Below are positions 29,583-38,274 of a stretch of DNA of 46,231 nt, in pieces (position 1 is the stretch's first letter; the number at the start of each line of letters is the position of its first letter). Source of the stretch: Candidatus Gastranaerophilales bacterium (GTDB taxonomy: Bacteria > Cyanobacteriota > Vampirovibrionia > Gastranaerophilales > Gastranaerophilaceae); contig CALVBY010000005.1 of the NCBI GenBank assembly GCA_944325905.1, forward strand, positions 1 through 46,231, read 5' to 3'. A program made the translations under genes and the position numbers. The notes under the pieces are model-generated. The model saw nothing but the letters and a program-made list of their open reading frames with translations. It had not been told where the DNA came from and searched no databases.

Positions 29583-30449
29583 CTATAATATGCGAATCTT
29601 TCTTATAATTTTTTCAAAAATATCTGACTGCAAATTATTATCCGCCAACAGTTTTGTACAATCATCCAGTAAATTATTCAAATCCGTCTTTGATTTTTCA
29701 AGCCCATAAATACTTGTATAAGTCAGCTTGCCGGCCTCTTTATCCTTACCTAACGTTTTTCCCATAACTTCAAAAGTAGAAGTTTCATCCAAAATATCGT
29801 CTGCTATTTGGAAAGCAAAACCTAATTTTTGTGCAAATTCCGTTATAATTTCAAGTTGAGCATCTGTCGCCCCTGCGATAATAGCACCGCATCTAAGTGA
29901 AAGCTTGAATAAATCAGCCGTTTTGTGGGTATGAATAAATTCCAAAACTTTTCTTGGATTTTCGGGATTTTTCTTTTCACTTTCAATATCCACAATCTGA
30001 CCTGCAATTACGCCATAAGCACCTGCATATTGAACATATTCTTCAATAATTCTTACAAGCTTTTCAGCACCCAAATTTTTAGAATTTTTGAGAATAATTT
30101 GAGGTGCATAACTTAATAGAGCATCACCTGCAAGAACTGCAATAGCCTCTCCAAAAACCTTGTGATTTGTCAATTTACCGCGCCTGTAGTCATCATTATC
30201 CATACAAGGCAAGTCATCATGGATAAGAGTTTGCGCATGGAGCATTTCTATTGCACACGCTGTCGGAATAGCTTCATTTATGTCACCACCAAACATCCTG
30301 CAAGATTCAAGACACATAACCGGTCTGAGCCTTTTTCCAGGAAGGGTTACCGTATATTTCATAGATTTAAAAATATCCTCAGGATATTTTATTTCCATAA
30401 ATTTGTCCAGATTTCCATTTACTAATTCAATATACTTATCCATTTTCAT
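29583..30449 (-). CDS. Polyprenyl (farnesyl/geranylgeranyl) diphosphate synthase
   Basis: Condenses isopentenyl diphosphate with allylic diphosphates to make a short-chain prenyl diphosphate. The first aspartate-rich motif is DDLPCMD (Asp78, Asp79, Asp84) and the second is DDILD (217-221), both intact. GKRLRP, for substrate binding, is at residues 38-43. At 288 residues it is of the IspA/CrtE size. The residues at -4 and -5 before the first motif (Thr, Gln) are not bulky aromatics, so the chain length (C15 or C20) is left open. It begins inside the last 14 bp of rsgA with AAGGAA before the ATG. Confidence 0.93.
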   Translation of the reverse strand: MKMDKYIELVNGNLDKFMEIKYPEDIFKSMKYTVTLPGKRLRPVMCLESCRMFGGDINEAIPTACAIEMLHAQTLIHDDLPCMDNDDYRRGKLTNHKVFGEAIAVLAGDALLSYAPQIILKNSKNLGAEKLVRIIEEYVQYAGAYGVIAGQIVDIESEKKNPENPRKVLEFIHTHKTADLFKLSLRCGAIIAGATDAQLEIITEFAQKLGFAFQIADDILDETSTFEVMGKTLGKDKEAGKLTYTSIYGLEKSKTDLNNLLDDCTKLLADNNLQSDIFEKIIRKIRIL

Positions 30450-31431
30450 CTATTTCCTTATATAATTGCTGTTTTAGCGTATTTCTTGCACTCTGTCTTT
30501 TTTTACCGCTTATTTTTGCGACTTGTCTGTTATTCAGCATTTTTCTGCTGTATTCAACTTTATTACCTTCGTATTTTACTTTTTCCTTAAACTCCATAGC
30601 CTCATCAACAAAAGCCAGATAGCTTTCATATCTTGATAAATCTATTTTATCTAAATTGGCAAGGACAGCGCAACCGTCCTCATTCTTGTGAAGACAATCA
30701 CTATACTTACACCCGTCACGGAATTGAGCAATGTCATCAAATAACAAATCCACATCCGCAGGCATAATAAAATCAAATTTAACGTTACTAAACCCCGGGG
30801 TATCTACTATTCTTGAAGTTTCGTTGATTTTAACAATTTCACAATGACGAGTTGTATGAGTTCCCCTGCCGATTTTTTCACTAACTTGCTTTGTTTTTAG
30901 CTTAAGTTCGGGATTTAAAGCATTTATCAAACTTGACTTTCCAGCACCTGAAGTTCCGCAAAGGACGCTTGTTTTATTTTTTAACAGTTTTTCAAAATTC
31001 TTGAGCCCTTTATGCTCTATTGCAGAAGTAAAAACAATCTCATAACCTAATGGCTCATATATTGAGATTATTCTATTTTTTAATTTTTTATCGTCAATCA
31101 AATCGCTTTTATTAAAACACAACGCAACACTAACTCCATGATATTTTGCAAGTGCAATATACCTGTTCAATTGGGTAAAATTCAAATCAGGCTCTTTTAA
31201 AGCCGATACAATCACAACCTGATCAATATTGGCAACACTCGGGCGAGAAATGAAGTTTTTTCGAGGAATTATCCCCTCAATAACTCCCTGACCAAATTCT
31301 ACAAAATCTCCAACAAGTATTCGTTCTTTTTGTTTCTTAAGAACCTCACGAATCTTACATTCATAACAGCTTGCACCGTCATCAACATAATAAAAGTCTG
31401 AATGTATCTTGTAGATTTGTCCTTCTGCCAT
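30436..31431 (-). CDS. rsgA: Ribosome small-subunit-dependent GTPase A
   Basis: A circularly permuted GTPase that helps mature the 30S subunit. An N-terminal OB-fold (about 1-65) is followed by motifs in permuted order: G4 NKSD (107-110), G1 GTSGAGKSS (159-167) and G3 DTPG (210-213). The C-terminal zinc knuckle uses Cys241, Cys246, His248 and Cys254. The length of 331 is normal with a basic tail. There is no Shine-Dalgarno; a promoter TTTACA-16-GATAAT ends 11 nt before the ATG, so the leader would be only a few bases. Confidence 0.97.
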   Translation of the reverse strand: MAEGQIYKIHSDFYYVDDGASCYECKIREVLKKQKERILVGDFVEFGQGVIEGIIPRKNFISRPSVANIDQVVIVSALKEPDLNFTQLNRYIALAKYHGVSVALCFNKSDLIDDKKLKNRIISIYEPLGYEIVFTSAIEHKGLKNFEKLLKNKTSVLCGTSGAGKSSLINALNPELKLKTKQVSEKIGRGTHTTRHCEIVKINETSRIVDTPGFSNVKFDFIMPADVDLLFDDIAQFRDGCKYSDCLHKNEDGCAVLANLDKIDLSRYESYLAFVDEAMEFKEKVKYEGNKVEYSRKMLNNRQVAKISGKKRQSARNTLKQQLYKEIDENG

Positions 31432-31442
31432 TATAAGATAAT

Positions 31443-31470
31443 ATTATCACAAATACAAAAAGGCTGTAAA
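31443..31470 (-). promoter_or_regulatory. rsgA promoter
   Basis: Minus-strand TTTACA (31465-31470), 16 bp, GATAAT (31443-31448), followed by 11 nt and the ATG. An alternative -10 TATTAT (31438-31443) would sit exactly 6 nt before the ATG. Confidence 0.5.
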
Positions 31471-31486
31471 TCATTGTTAAGTGACT

Positions 31487-31515
31487 TTGAAATTTTAATT
31501 TTTTTGTGTTATCAT
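31487..31515 (+). promoter_or_regulatory. efp-accB promoter
   Basis: TTGAAA (31487-31492), 17 bp, TATCAT (31510-31515). The region is divergent to rsgA. The efp ribosome-binding site AAGGGGAAG follows. Confidence 0.55.
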
Positions 31516-31556
31516 CAGTATATTCAAGAAGATATATTTAGTAAAAGGGGAAGAAT

Positions 31557-32114
31557 ATGATTTCAGTAAACGACTTAAAAACAGGCTTGACTCTTGAATT
31601 AGACAATGGTCTATGGTCAGTAGTCGAGTTTTTGCACGTTAAGCCGGGTAAAGGCGCAGCTTTTGTAAGATCAAAACTTAAAAACGTTGAAACCGGACAA
31701 GTAGTTGAAAAAACCTTCCGTGCGGGTGAAAAGGTTGCAAAAGCTATGCTTGACAGACGTGAAATGCAATACTTATACAAAGAAGGTAAAGAATTCGTTA
31801 TGATGGATATGGAATCATACGAACAATTGCAACTTACAGAAGATCAAGTTGGTGCAGGTATCAAATATTTGAAAGAAAACATGATAGTTCAAGTATTAAT
31901 GCACGAAACAAGAATCATCGGTGTTGATATACCTGCCCACGTTGAATTGGAAGTTGTTGATACACCTCCATCAGAAAAGGGTAACACTGCTCAAGGCGGC
32001 ACAAAACCTGCAAAACTTGAAACAGGAGCTGTGGTTAACGTTCCATTCTTTATCTCTAACGGGGATAAAATTAGAGTTGATACAAGAACTAATGAATACC
32101 TCGATAGAGCGTAA
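31557..32114 (+). CDS. efp: Translation elongation factor P
   Basis: Relieves ribosome stalling at polyproline stretches. The three beta-barrel domains fill 185 residues. The tip loop KPGKGAAFV puts Lys32 at the position that is modified in many bacteria; no modifying enzyme (EpmA, YmfI) is in the window. The C-terminal signature with [16 protein letters not shown] is intact. It is followed 22 bp later by accB, an arrangement found in many bacteria, including cyanobacteria. Confidence 0.98.
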   Translation: MISVNDLKTGLTLELDNGLWSVVEFLHVKPGKGAAFVRSKLKNVETGQVVEKTFRAGEKVAKAMLDRREMQYLYKEGKEFVMMDMESYEQLQLTEDQVGAGIKYLKENMIVQVLMHETRIIGVDIPAHVELEVVDTPPSEKGNTAQGGTKPAKLETGAVVNVPFFISNGDKIRVDTRTNEYLDRA

Positions 32115-32136
32115 TTAATCAAAGAAAGGCTTAAAT

Positions 32137-32589
32137 ATGAAATTTGATACAGAATATATTGAAAAATTAGCTGATATTATTGCCGAAAAAGGTTTGACTG
32201 AAATTTCGCTTGAAGATGGCAATCAAGCAATTACATTGAGAAAAGAAATCTTCACCGGTGCAGTTCAAGTAGCAGCACCTCAAGCAATTGTAGCTCCTCA
32301 AGCGACAGCACAGCAACCTGCACAAGCTTCAGCTCCAAAACAGGAAGCTAAAAAAGGCCAGCCGGTAACATCTCCTATGGTTGGAACCTTTTATAAAGCA
32401 TCTTCACCTGATGCAAAACCATTTGTTGAAGTTGGTCAAACAGTTTCTAAGGGCGATGTGGTTTGTATAGTTGAAGCTATGAAGCTGATGAATGAAATTG
32501 AAAGCGAATTTTCAGGCAAAGTTGTTGAGATTTGCGTAGAAGACGGTCAGCCTGTAGAGTTCGGACAAGTCTTGATGTATATAGAATAG
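32137..32589 (+). CDS. accB: Biotin carboxyl carrier protein of acetyl-CoA carboxylase
   Basis: Carries carboxybiotin between the biotin carboxylase and carboxyltransferase of acetyl-CoA carboxylase. An N-terminal helical domain (1-40) is followed by an Ala/Pro/Gln-rich linker (about 43-75) and the biotinyl domain, with [10 protein letters not shown]; Lys116 is the biotinylation site. The 150 residues are typical. SD AAAGG precedes the ATG. accC follows 78 bp later, but a strong stem-loop separates the two. Confidence 0.97.
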   Translation: MKFDTEYIEKLADIIAEKGLTEISLEDGNQAITLRKEIFTGAVQVAAPQAIVAPQATAQQPAQASAPKQEAKKGQPVTSPMVGTFYKASSPDAKPFVEVGQTVSKGDVVCIVEAMKLMNEIESEFSGKVVEICVEDGQPVEFGQVLMYIE

Positions 32590-32592
32590 AAG

Positions 32593-32640
32593 AATAATAA
32601 AGTGTGATTTACCCAAATTTCACACTTTATTATTTTATAT
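32593..32640 (+). terminator. accB-accC intercistronic stem-loop, probable (partial) terminator
   Basis: Arms 32593-32607 and 32620-32634 are perfect 15-bp complements with a 12-base loop, and the 3' side is T-rich. The stem is AT-rich, so termination may be incomplete, which would set accC lower than accB. No separate accC promoter is obvious. Confidence 0.6.
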
Positions 32641-32667
32641 AAGTATGATTTTTTAAAGGGATAACTG

Positions 32668-34020
32668 ATGTTTAGAAAAGTATTAATAGCAAACCGCGGA
32701 GAAATTGCGGTAAGAATTATAAGAGCATGTCGCGAAATTGGTATTCCGACTGTTGCAATATACTCACAGGCCGATGCAAATTCATTACATGTAAGATTAG
32801 CAACTGAGGCATATTGCATAGGTCCTGCAGCGAGTTCTCAAAGTTATTTAAGTATACCAGCAATAATATCAGCGGCTTTAGTTTCCGGTGCAGACGCGAT
32901 ACACCCTGGATACGGCTTTATGTCTGAAAGAGCTGATTTTGCCGAAATTTGTGCAAAACATAATATCAAATTCATCGGACCAACTCCTGAAGCCATGCAC
33001 AAAATGGGAGATAAAGCTACTGCTCGTAAAACAATGATTGAAAATAATGTACCTGTTACACCAGGAACAGGAATTCTTAAGACTCCTGAGGAAGTTAAAG
33101 AATTTGCAAAACAAGCAGGTTATCCTATTATCTTGAAGGCTACTGCGGGTGGCGGCGGCAAAGGTATGCGAATTGTTAGAAGCGATGATGAAGTTGAAAC
33201 AAACATGAATCTTTGCCAATCTGAAGCCCAGAATTTCTTTGGCAACCCTGATGTTTACGCTGAAAAATATCTGGAAAATCCTAGACACATAGAAGTCCAA
33301 ATTTTGGCCGATCAATACGGTAATGTGGTACACTTAGGCGAACGTGACTGTTCTATACAACGCAGACACCAAAAGTTGATTGAGGAAGCACCTTCTCCTG
33401 CAATTAACGAAGAAACACGTCGTGAAATGGGTGCAGCAGCTGTTCGTGCAGCCAAAGCTATTAACTATGAAGGTGCCGGAACATGCGAATTTTTACTCGA
33501 CCATGACGGCAAATGGTATTTCATGGAAATGAATACTCGTATTCAGGTTGAGCACTGCGTAACCGAAATGATTTCAAACGTTGACCTTGTAAGAGAACAG
33601 ATAATGGTTGCAGCCGGTGAAAAGCTTGATTTTACTCAAGATGAAATCGTCTTGAGAGGTCATGCAATAGAATGCCGAATCAATGCTGAAAATCCTGAGA
33701 AAGATTTCATGCCAAATCCAGGTAAAATTACAGGATATGTAACGCCTGGTGGTTTTGGTGTCAGAGTTGATTCGCACGTTTATCAAGATTACTCAATACC
33801 ACCTTATTATGATTCAATGATAGGTAAGCTCATATGCTGGGGCAGAACAAGAAATGAAGCAAGACGTAGAATGTACCGAGCTCTTAAAGAATATGTTGTT
33901 ACAGGTATTGAAACAACTATTCCTTTCCACCAAGATATTGTGGAAGATGAGGTGTTTATAAGCGGAAACTTTAATACCGGATTCATCGAGGACTATTATA
34001 AAAGAAAAGGTAAAAAATAA
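32668..34020 (+). CDS. accC: Biotin carboxylase subunit of acetyl-CoA carboxylase
   Basis: Carboxylates the biotin of AccB using ATP and bicarbonate, the first half of malonyl-CoA formation. The N-terminal domain starts [20 protein letters not shown]. The ATP-grasp fold has the glycine-rich loop [14 protein letters not shown], and the active-site segments [10 protein letters not shown] and [11 protein letters not shown] are intact. At 450 residues it is full length. AAAGGGA precedes the ATG. accA and accD are not in the window. A bidirectional terminator separates it from the opposing HU gene. Confidence 0.98.
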   Translation: MFRKVLIANRGEIAVRIIRACREIGIPTVAIYSQADANSLHVRLATEAYCIGPAASSQSYLSIPAIISAALVSGADAIHPGYGFMSERADFAEICAKHNIKFIGPTPEAMHKMGDKATARKTMIENNVPVTPGTGILKTPEEVKEFAKQAGYPIILKATAGGGGKGMRIVRSDDEVETNMNLCQSEAQNFFGNPDVYAEKYLENPRHIEVQILADQYGNVVHLGERDCSIQRRHQKLIEEAPSPAINEETRREMGAAAVRAAKAINYEGAGTCEFLLDHDGKWYFMEMNTRIQVEHCVTEMISNVDLVREQIMVAAGEKLDFTQDEIVLRGHAIECRINAENPEKDFMPNPGKITGYVTPGGFGVRVDSHVYQDYSIPPYYDSMIGKLICWGRTRNEARRRMYRALKEYVVTGIETTIPFHQDIVEDEVFISGNFNTGFIEDYYKRKGKK

Positions 34021-34042
34021 TTCGGAATCTAAAAAATAAAAT

Positions 34043-34074
34043 AAAGGGAAGTATCAAATGATACTTCCCTTTTT
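34043..34074. terminator. Bidirectional terminator between accC and the HU gene
   Basis: AAAGGGAAGTATCA (34043-34056) pairs perfectly with 34059-34072 around a 2-base loop. T-rich on the + side and A-rich before it, so it can serve both convergent genes. Confidence 0.92.
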
Positions 34075-34092
34075 AAGTGAACAAAAATTCAA

Positions 34093-34371
34093 TTATTTGC
34101 CGTTAACAGCAGTTTTGAACTTTTTACCTGCAGAGAAAGCAGGAACTGTTTTAGCAGCGATTTTAAGTTCTTTACCTGTTTGTGGGTTTCTGCCGATTCT
34201 TGCTGCTCTTTTGCGAGCTTCAAAAGTACCGAAACCAACTAAAGTAACTTTTTTACCTTTAGCAACTGTTTTTTGGATTGTATCAACCCAAGCGCCTAAA
34301 ACTTCAGCTGCTTCTTTTTGAGTTACGTTAGCTTTTTTAGCGATTTCTTGTACTAATTCTTCTTTGTTCAT
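34093..34371 (-). CDS. HU-family DNA-binding protein
   Basis: A small nucleoid protein that bends DNA as a dimer. The 92 residues cover the whole family fold: an N-terminal helical dimerisation region starting MNKEELVQEIAKKA, the core VGFGTF, and the DNA-contacting arm with RIGRNPQTGKELKI. The arm's intercalating proline is present. GAGGAG lies 7-12 bases before the ATG, so unlike several neighbours this gene uses a normal leader. A single copy is seen in the window; HU rather than IHF is favoured from the alternating Ala/Lys-rich sequence, with no certain subtype. Confidence 0.96.
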   Translation of the reverse strand: MNKEELVQEIAKKANVTQKEAAEVLGAWVDTIQKTVAKGKKVTLVGFGTFEARKRAARIGRNPQTGKELKIAAKTVPAFSAGKKFKTAVNGK

Positions 34372-34401
34372 GATAAAACTCCTCTTTTTGTGTACATGCC
34401 T

Positions 34402-34429
34402 ATTATATCCGAACTTTCAAGTTATGCAA
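34402..34429 (-). promoter_or_regulatory. HU gene promoter
   Basis: Minus-strand TTGCAT (34424-34429), 16 bp, TATAAT (34402-34407). The leader is about 25 nt and contains the SD GAGGAG. Confidence 0.75.
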
Positions 34430-34543
34430 GTACTTTACATTAATTAAAAATTCAAAATACACGTAACACTTACAAAAACGGTAAACAAAAAGTAATAAAC
34501 CTTATAAAATAGAGCTTTTTTTTTATTTTTTTTGTACAATAAA

Positions 34544-35932
34544 ATGTGGGTTGAAGATATGAAAGAAAGATTACTTTTATTTACAATAGTTTTTGGCTTA
34601 GGCGTATTTATTTATATATTCCAAAGCTATTTTAACACTGTTTGGGGACTTGCATTTTTAGTTGCAGCAATGGCTTTATACGCACTGTTTACAAATTTGG
34701 CATATAAAATTAAAAGCCGTAAGCTTCAAAAATATCCCCAAATTATTAACGAAAATTACAAACCATTTGTATCAATTATGATACCTGCACATAATGAAGA
34801 AAGTGTTATTTCAGATACTGTTGAAAACATTCTAAAACTGGATTACGAACATTTTGAGATTATTGTTATAGATGACAGAAGTAGCGACAATACAGCATCC
34901 GTTATAAAAGATCTGGAAAATAAATATAATAATGTAACAGCTTTTATAAGGCCAAAAGATGCTTTTCCTGGTAAATCTGCGGTCTTAAATGACGCATTAG
35001 TATGCGCAAAAGGTGAAGCTATTCTGGTATTTGATGCTGATGCAAGAGTGAACCCTGATTTTCTATCCAAACTTATTCCAAACCTCGAACCGCAAGATGT
35101 TGGTGCCGTACAGGCAAGAAAAGTTATTCGTAATAAAGATGAAAATATACTTACACGTTGTCAGAACAATGAAATGACAATGGATACACATTTCCAAGTA
35201 GGCAGAGATTCTGTTAAGGGTGCTGTCGAACTAAGGGGCAACGGTGAACTTATAAAGCGTCAAGCATTAGAAGACATAGGCGGATGGAATAATTATACGA
35301 TAACAGATGACCTTGATATGTCAACAAGATTGCATATAAAAGGTTGGGATGTAAGATTCTGCAAAGATGCAATTGTTTATGAAGAAGGTATAATTTATCT
35401 TTGGCCACTATATAGACAACGCAGACGTTGGCTTGAAGGTACTATTAGGCGTTATTTAGAATATGCGGGAGCCGTTCTCACTTCAAAAGATATGTCATTA
35501 AGAGTTAGTCTTGACCTTGTGGCATACATATCACAATTTATTATGCCGGCATGGTTTATCATGGAAATAGTTATTAGAGGGTTTAAAGTTCTCGCAAAAG
35601 ATGCACCGCCGCATATGCTTTTCTCATCAATAATTATAGGCTGCATAATTGGTATAGGCTTTTTTACAGCTGCCAGATACAGTCTTAGACGATATGATAA
35701 CTTATCAAGACTTGATGCATTTAACCAAGCTTTTGAGACATCAATCTATCTTTTCATAATATGGTTCCCTCTGGTTCTTTTCATTGGATTTAAAATATTA
35801 TTTATGAAAAAAGATATGAATTGGGGCAAAACTGCTCACGGGCTTGTACAAAGAGAACATGCAATACAAAAAGCAAAAGAAAAAATAAGATTAGCAAAAG
35901 AAGAATTAAAAAAATTACTACATACCAAATAG
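34544..35932 (+). CDS. Membrane GT2-family glycosyltransferase (PgaC/cellulose-synthase-like)
   Basis: A processive-type family 2 glycosyltransferase. Two N-terminal hydrophobic segments are followed by the catalytic domain: DDRSSDN for nucleotide binding, DADARV (the DxD region), TDDLDMS with the catalytic base region, and QRRRWLEG, the QxxRW motif of processive enzymes. Three or four hydrophobic segments and a Lys-rich tail complete it. A beta-linked surface polysaccharide such as poly-N-acetylglucosamine is plausible, but donor and product are unknown. The start is uncertain: ATG at 34544 or 34559, neither with a clear SD; TACAAT lies at 34535-34540. Confidence 0.9.
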   Translation: MWVEDMKERLLLFTIVFGLGVFIYIFQSYFNTVWGLAFLVAAMALYALFTNLAYKIKSRKLQKYPQIINENYKPFVSIMIPAHNEESVISDTVENILKLDYEHFEIIVIDDRSSDNTASVIKDLENKYNNVTAFIRPKDAFPGKSAVLNDALVCAKGEAILVFDADARVNPDFLSKLIPNLEPQDVGAVQARKVIRNKDENILTRCQNNEMTMDTHFQVGRDSVKGAVELRGNGELIKRQALEDIGGWNNYTITDDLDMSTRLHIKGWDVRFCKDAIVYEEGIIYLWPLYRQRRRWLEGTIRRYLEYAGAVLTSKDMSLRVSLDLVAYISQFIMPAWFIMEIVIRGFKVLAKDAPPHMLFSSIIIGCIIGIGFFTAARYSLRRYDNLSRLDAFNQAFETSIYLFIIWFPLVLFIGFKILFMKKDMNWGKTAHGLVQREHAIQKAKEKIRLAKEELKKLLHTK

Positions 35933-35943
35933 GAGAAATATAA

Positions 35944-36480
35944 ATGAACACAGTTGATGTAATAGCAAATGTTAAAAGTACAATAAGATCAGTAAATGAT
36001 TTTCCAAAACCCGGCATAGTATTCAGAGATATAACAACCGCTCTTAAAGAGCCTGAAGTATTGCGTGAAATGATAGATTACCTTTGCGATCAATTCAAAG
36101 ACGTAAAAATAGATTACATAGCAGGAATTGAAAGCCGCGGGTTTATATTTGGTATGCCAATGGCATATAAGTTAAATGCGGGATTTGTACCTATCAGAAA
36201 ACCTAATAAACTTCCGGCTGAAACTTTAAGCCAAGAATATTCATTGGAATATGGTACAGATAAAATTGAAATCCACACTGATGCAATCAAAGAAGGCGAT
36301 AATGTATTGATAGTTGACGATTTGCTTGCAACCGGCGGAACTGCTGAAGCTGCTTGCAAACTTATCAAAAAAACAGGCGGTAACCTTGTAGGTATTGCGT
36401 TTTTAATCGAATTAAAAGATCTAAACGGTAGAGCAAAATTCGATAAAGACTTAAAAGTTGTATCTATGCTTCAGTACTAA
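35944..36480 (+). CDS. apt: Adenine phosphoribosyltransferase
   Basis: Salvages adenine with PRPP to give AMP. The N-terminus has the family pattern DFPKPGIVFRDITT, and the PRPP-binding loop is VLIVDDLLATGGTA near residues 119-132. Its 178 residues are typical. It starts 11 bp after the glycosyltransferase with AGGAGAA before the ATG, so it is in that transcript. Its TAA overlaps the stop codon of the opposing prepilin gene in the four bases CTAA. Confidence 0.97.
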   Translation: MNTVDVIANVKSTIRSVNDFPKPGIVFRDITTALKEPEVLREMIDYLCDQFKDVKIDYIAGIESRGFIFGMPMAYKLNAGFVPIRKPNKLPAETLSQEYSLEYGTDKIEIHTDAIKEGDNVLIVDDLLATGGTAEAACKLIKKTGGNLVGIAFLIELKDLNGRAKFDKDLKVVSMLQY

Positions 36481-37286
36481 TCATACCAATACTTAGCATT
36501 ATTCCAACGTCTTATCCATTCACCACAAGTCAAACCATTTGTGTTTTTCTCAACCAAATTAAGTTTATCACAATAAGATTTTACATATTCATCGGTAGCA
36601 TTGTAATACAAAGGGAAAATCCCCTTTGTTGTTACGGTGAAAGCAAAATGATCTAAACCAAGACGATTTAATTCATTGATACTTATAAATGCATACAAAG
36701 TTCCACAGTTATTTTTATATACAATTTCCTCACCAGTAGAATCTACATTTTGTGTATAACTACAACCATTATGAACAACCGCGTAAAAAAGAACCACCCC
36801 ATTGTTAAAACGTTCTTTGACGTACGTATTCAAATTACCTATATTGTTATAACGACTTTCTCCGGTTAAAGAAACAATCTCCACATCATTTTGGATGCAA
36901 CCTTTTTTATAATAACACTTTTCAGAAACTTTCATGTATTTTGACAAAATTTCCGCCATATCTTGAGGGTCATTCAACTTCCAGTTTTCAGGGGCACCAT
37001 TTTCTGCAACTGCCATTGTAAAAGCATTTGCTAATGTTGAATAAACCCACTTGAAACGTGTAACTGTCTGTTTTTCCTGATATTTCAAAATTAAATTAGG
37101 AATTGTCAATGCCGCAACGATTCCGACTATTGCTAAAGTTATCAAAACTTCTGCTAATGTAAAACCTGTTTTTGATTTATAATTCGCCATATTTGAATTA
37201 TAAATTTTATCAATTACACTGTCAAGTTCTTTGCTATATCTACTTAAAGGAGTTGCCCCCCCCCTGTTCTTCATGAATTTTTTCAT
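36477..37286 (-). CDS. Type IV prepilin-like protein with two possible starts
   Basis: A pilin/pseudopilin. The motif G|FTLAEVLITLAIVGIVAALT has the peptidase cleavage site after Gly, Glu at mature position 5 and the hydrophobic helix. The long start (37286) has a perfect SD (AAAGGAGG) and promoter and adds 32 residues (MKKFMKNRGGATPLSRYSK and onward). This stretch contains nine consecutive G in codons 8-11. An inner ATG at 37190 gives 237 residues with a normal short leader (MANYKSKTG). It has no SD, but a consensus promoter ends 6 nt before it. Both forms are in frame now. The globular part has several Cys (CYYKKGC and others) that may form disulfides. Confidence 0.85.
   Translation of the reverse strand: MKKFMKNRGGATPLSRYSKELDSVIDKIYNSNMANYKSKTGFTLAEVLITLAIVGIVAALTIPNLILKYQEKQTVTRFKWVYSTLANAFTMAVAENGAPENWKLNDPQDMAEILSKYMKVSEKCYYKKGCIQNDVEIVSLTGESRYNNIGNLNTYVKERFNNGVVLFYAVVHNGCSYTQNVDSTGEEIVYKNNCGTLYAFISINELNRLGLDHFAFTVTTKGIFPLYYNATDEYVKSYCDKLNLVEKNTNGLTCGEWIRRWNNAKYWYD
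37197..37225 (-). promoter_or_regulatory. Consensus promoter inside the prepilin gene, for a leaderless short form
   Basis: Minus-strand TTGACA (37220-37225), exactly 17 bp, TATAAT (37197-37202), both perfect consensus, then 6 nt and the inner ATG (37190). The same bases encode residues about 21-30 of the long form. Confidence 0.75.
37256..37264. repeat. Homopolymer tract (nine C on +, nine G on the coding strand)
   Basis: Nine identical G/C bases near the start of the long prepilin form. The window is AT-rich, so such a tract is unexpected. Gain or loss of one base would end the long form at 13-15 codons. Confidence 0.9.
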
Positions 37287-37307
37287 GCAATCCTCCTTTG
37301 ATAATGA

Positions 37308-37336
37308 ATTGTATCATTTCATAATGTTTTTTGCAA
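37308..37336 (-). promoter_or_regulatory. Promoter of the long prepilin form
   Basis: Minus-strand TTGCAA (37331-37336), 17 bp, TACAAT (37308-37313), followed by the SD AAAGGAGG and ATG 37286. The -35 is a palindrome shared with the nagA promoter. Confidence 0.6.
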
Positions 37337-37359
37337 CATCTTAGTATTTGGAATATAAT
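37331..37359 (+). promoter_or_regulatory. nagA promoter (leaderless)
   Basis: TTGCAA (37331-37336), 17 bp, TATAAT (37354-37359), then 6 nt and the ATG at 37366. No Shine-Dalgarno is present. Confidence 0.72.
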
Positions 37360-37365
37360 TGCAAT

Positions 37366-38274
37366 ATGAAAACTAAATTAATTATAGAGCAACATTTTCA
37401 CGGAGCGTTCGGCATAAATTTTAATAATTGTAATGTCGAAGATGTTTTGGAACTTTCAAAAGAAATTGTCAAATACGGTATTGGCGGTATATTTCCGACA
37501 CTTGCAACTGATAGCGTCGAGAATATAAAAAAACAAATCAGCATAATAAAAGAAGCTGCACAAAAACAAACCTCTGATATGGCAAAAATTTTTGGAGTTC
37601 ACCTTGAGGGAATATTTCTTAACCCTGAGAAAAAAGGTATTCACGACGAAAGATTCTTTCTAAAACCTACAATTGAAAACTATAAACTCATTGAAGATGA
37701 TTTTATAAAAATCTTGACTTACGCACCGGAGCTTGACGAAAATTATGCACTTGCAAAATATCTATTGACTAAAGATGTAAAAATCCAAGCTGGACACTGT
37801 CTTGGAGGAGATCTTTCCTATTGCGACGGTACAACACACCTTTTCAATGCAATGTCAGGTATCGTCCAACGCGGAACATCTACCGCATTAACTGCATTAA
37901 CAGACGATAGTATTTACACAGAAATCATTGCCGATGGAGTGCATATTTCAGATTCAATCATAAGGCTTGTTTTCAAAGCAAAGCCGCTTGACAAAATATT
38001 ATTAATTTCTGACTGCTTACCTATTACCAAAAGCGGATTGGAAGAAATGGTGTTTGAGGGCGAGACAATATATTTTGACGGTGAAAAGGCAACCTCCAAG
38101 GATGGAACTTTGGCAGGAAGCACCAAATTATTGCCGGATATAATTAAGCGCCTTGGTATAATGGGGCTTTTTAACCCTCAATTAATTGATAATACATATA
38201 AATATCATAATATAGAACTTGGTGGCGAAGTTGAGTGGGATGAACATTTCAACATAGTTGGAGTAAAACTTTAA
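37366..38274 (+). CDS. nagA: N-acetylglucosamine-6-phosphate deacetylase
   Basis: Removes acetate from GlcNAc-6-phosphate to give glucosamine-6-phosphate. Family blocks are [16 protein letters not shown] (metal-binding Glu; usually HLEGPF), the QAGHC histidine, [19 protein letters not shown] with the catalytic Asp, and DGTLAGS. At 302 residues it is clearly shorter than the usual 370-390, missing most of the N-terminal small beta domain. The active site is complete, so it is probably functional. The ATG at 37366 is set by the promoter. It shares one base with the ilvD start (TAATG). It acts after MurQ in muropeptide recycling. Confidence 0.9.
   Translation: MKTKLIIEQHFHGAFGINFNNCNVEDVLELSKEIVKYGIGGIFPTLATDSVENIKKQISIIKEAAQKQTSDMAKIFGVHLEGIFLNPEKKGIHDERFFLKPTIENYKLIEDDFIKILTYAPELDENYALAKYLLTKDVKIQAGHCLGGDLSYCDGTTHLFNAMSGIVQRGTSTALTALTDDSIYTEIIADGVHISDSIIRLVFKAKPLDKILLISDCLPITKSGLEEMVFEGETIYFDGEKATSKDGTLAGSTKLLPDIIKRLGIMGLFNPQLIDNTYKYHNIELGGEVEWDEHFNIVGVKL

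Noticed and set aside
29563-29589. Divergent + strand promoter sharing the TTGCAA of the PAP2-like gene
   Set aside because: The + strand TATAAT is only 15 bp away and leads antisense into the prenyl synthase gene with no gene to serve.
34058-34321. Open frame opposite the HU gene on the + strand
   Set aside because: It starts inside the bidirectional terminator and is the antisense shadow of a certain gene.
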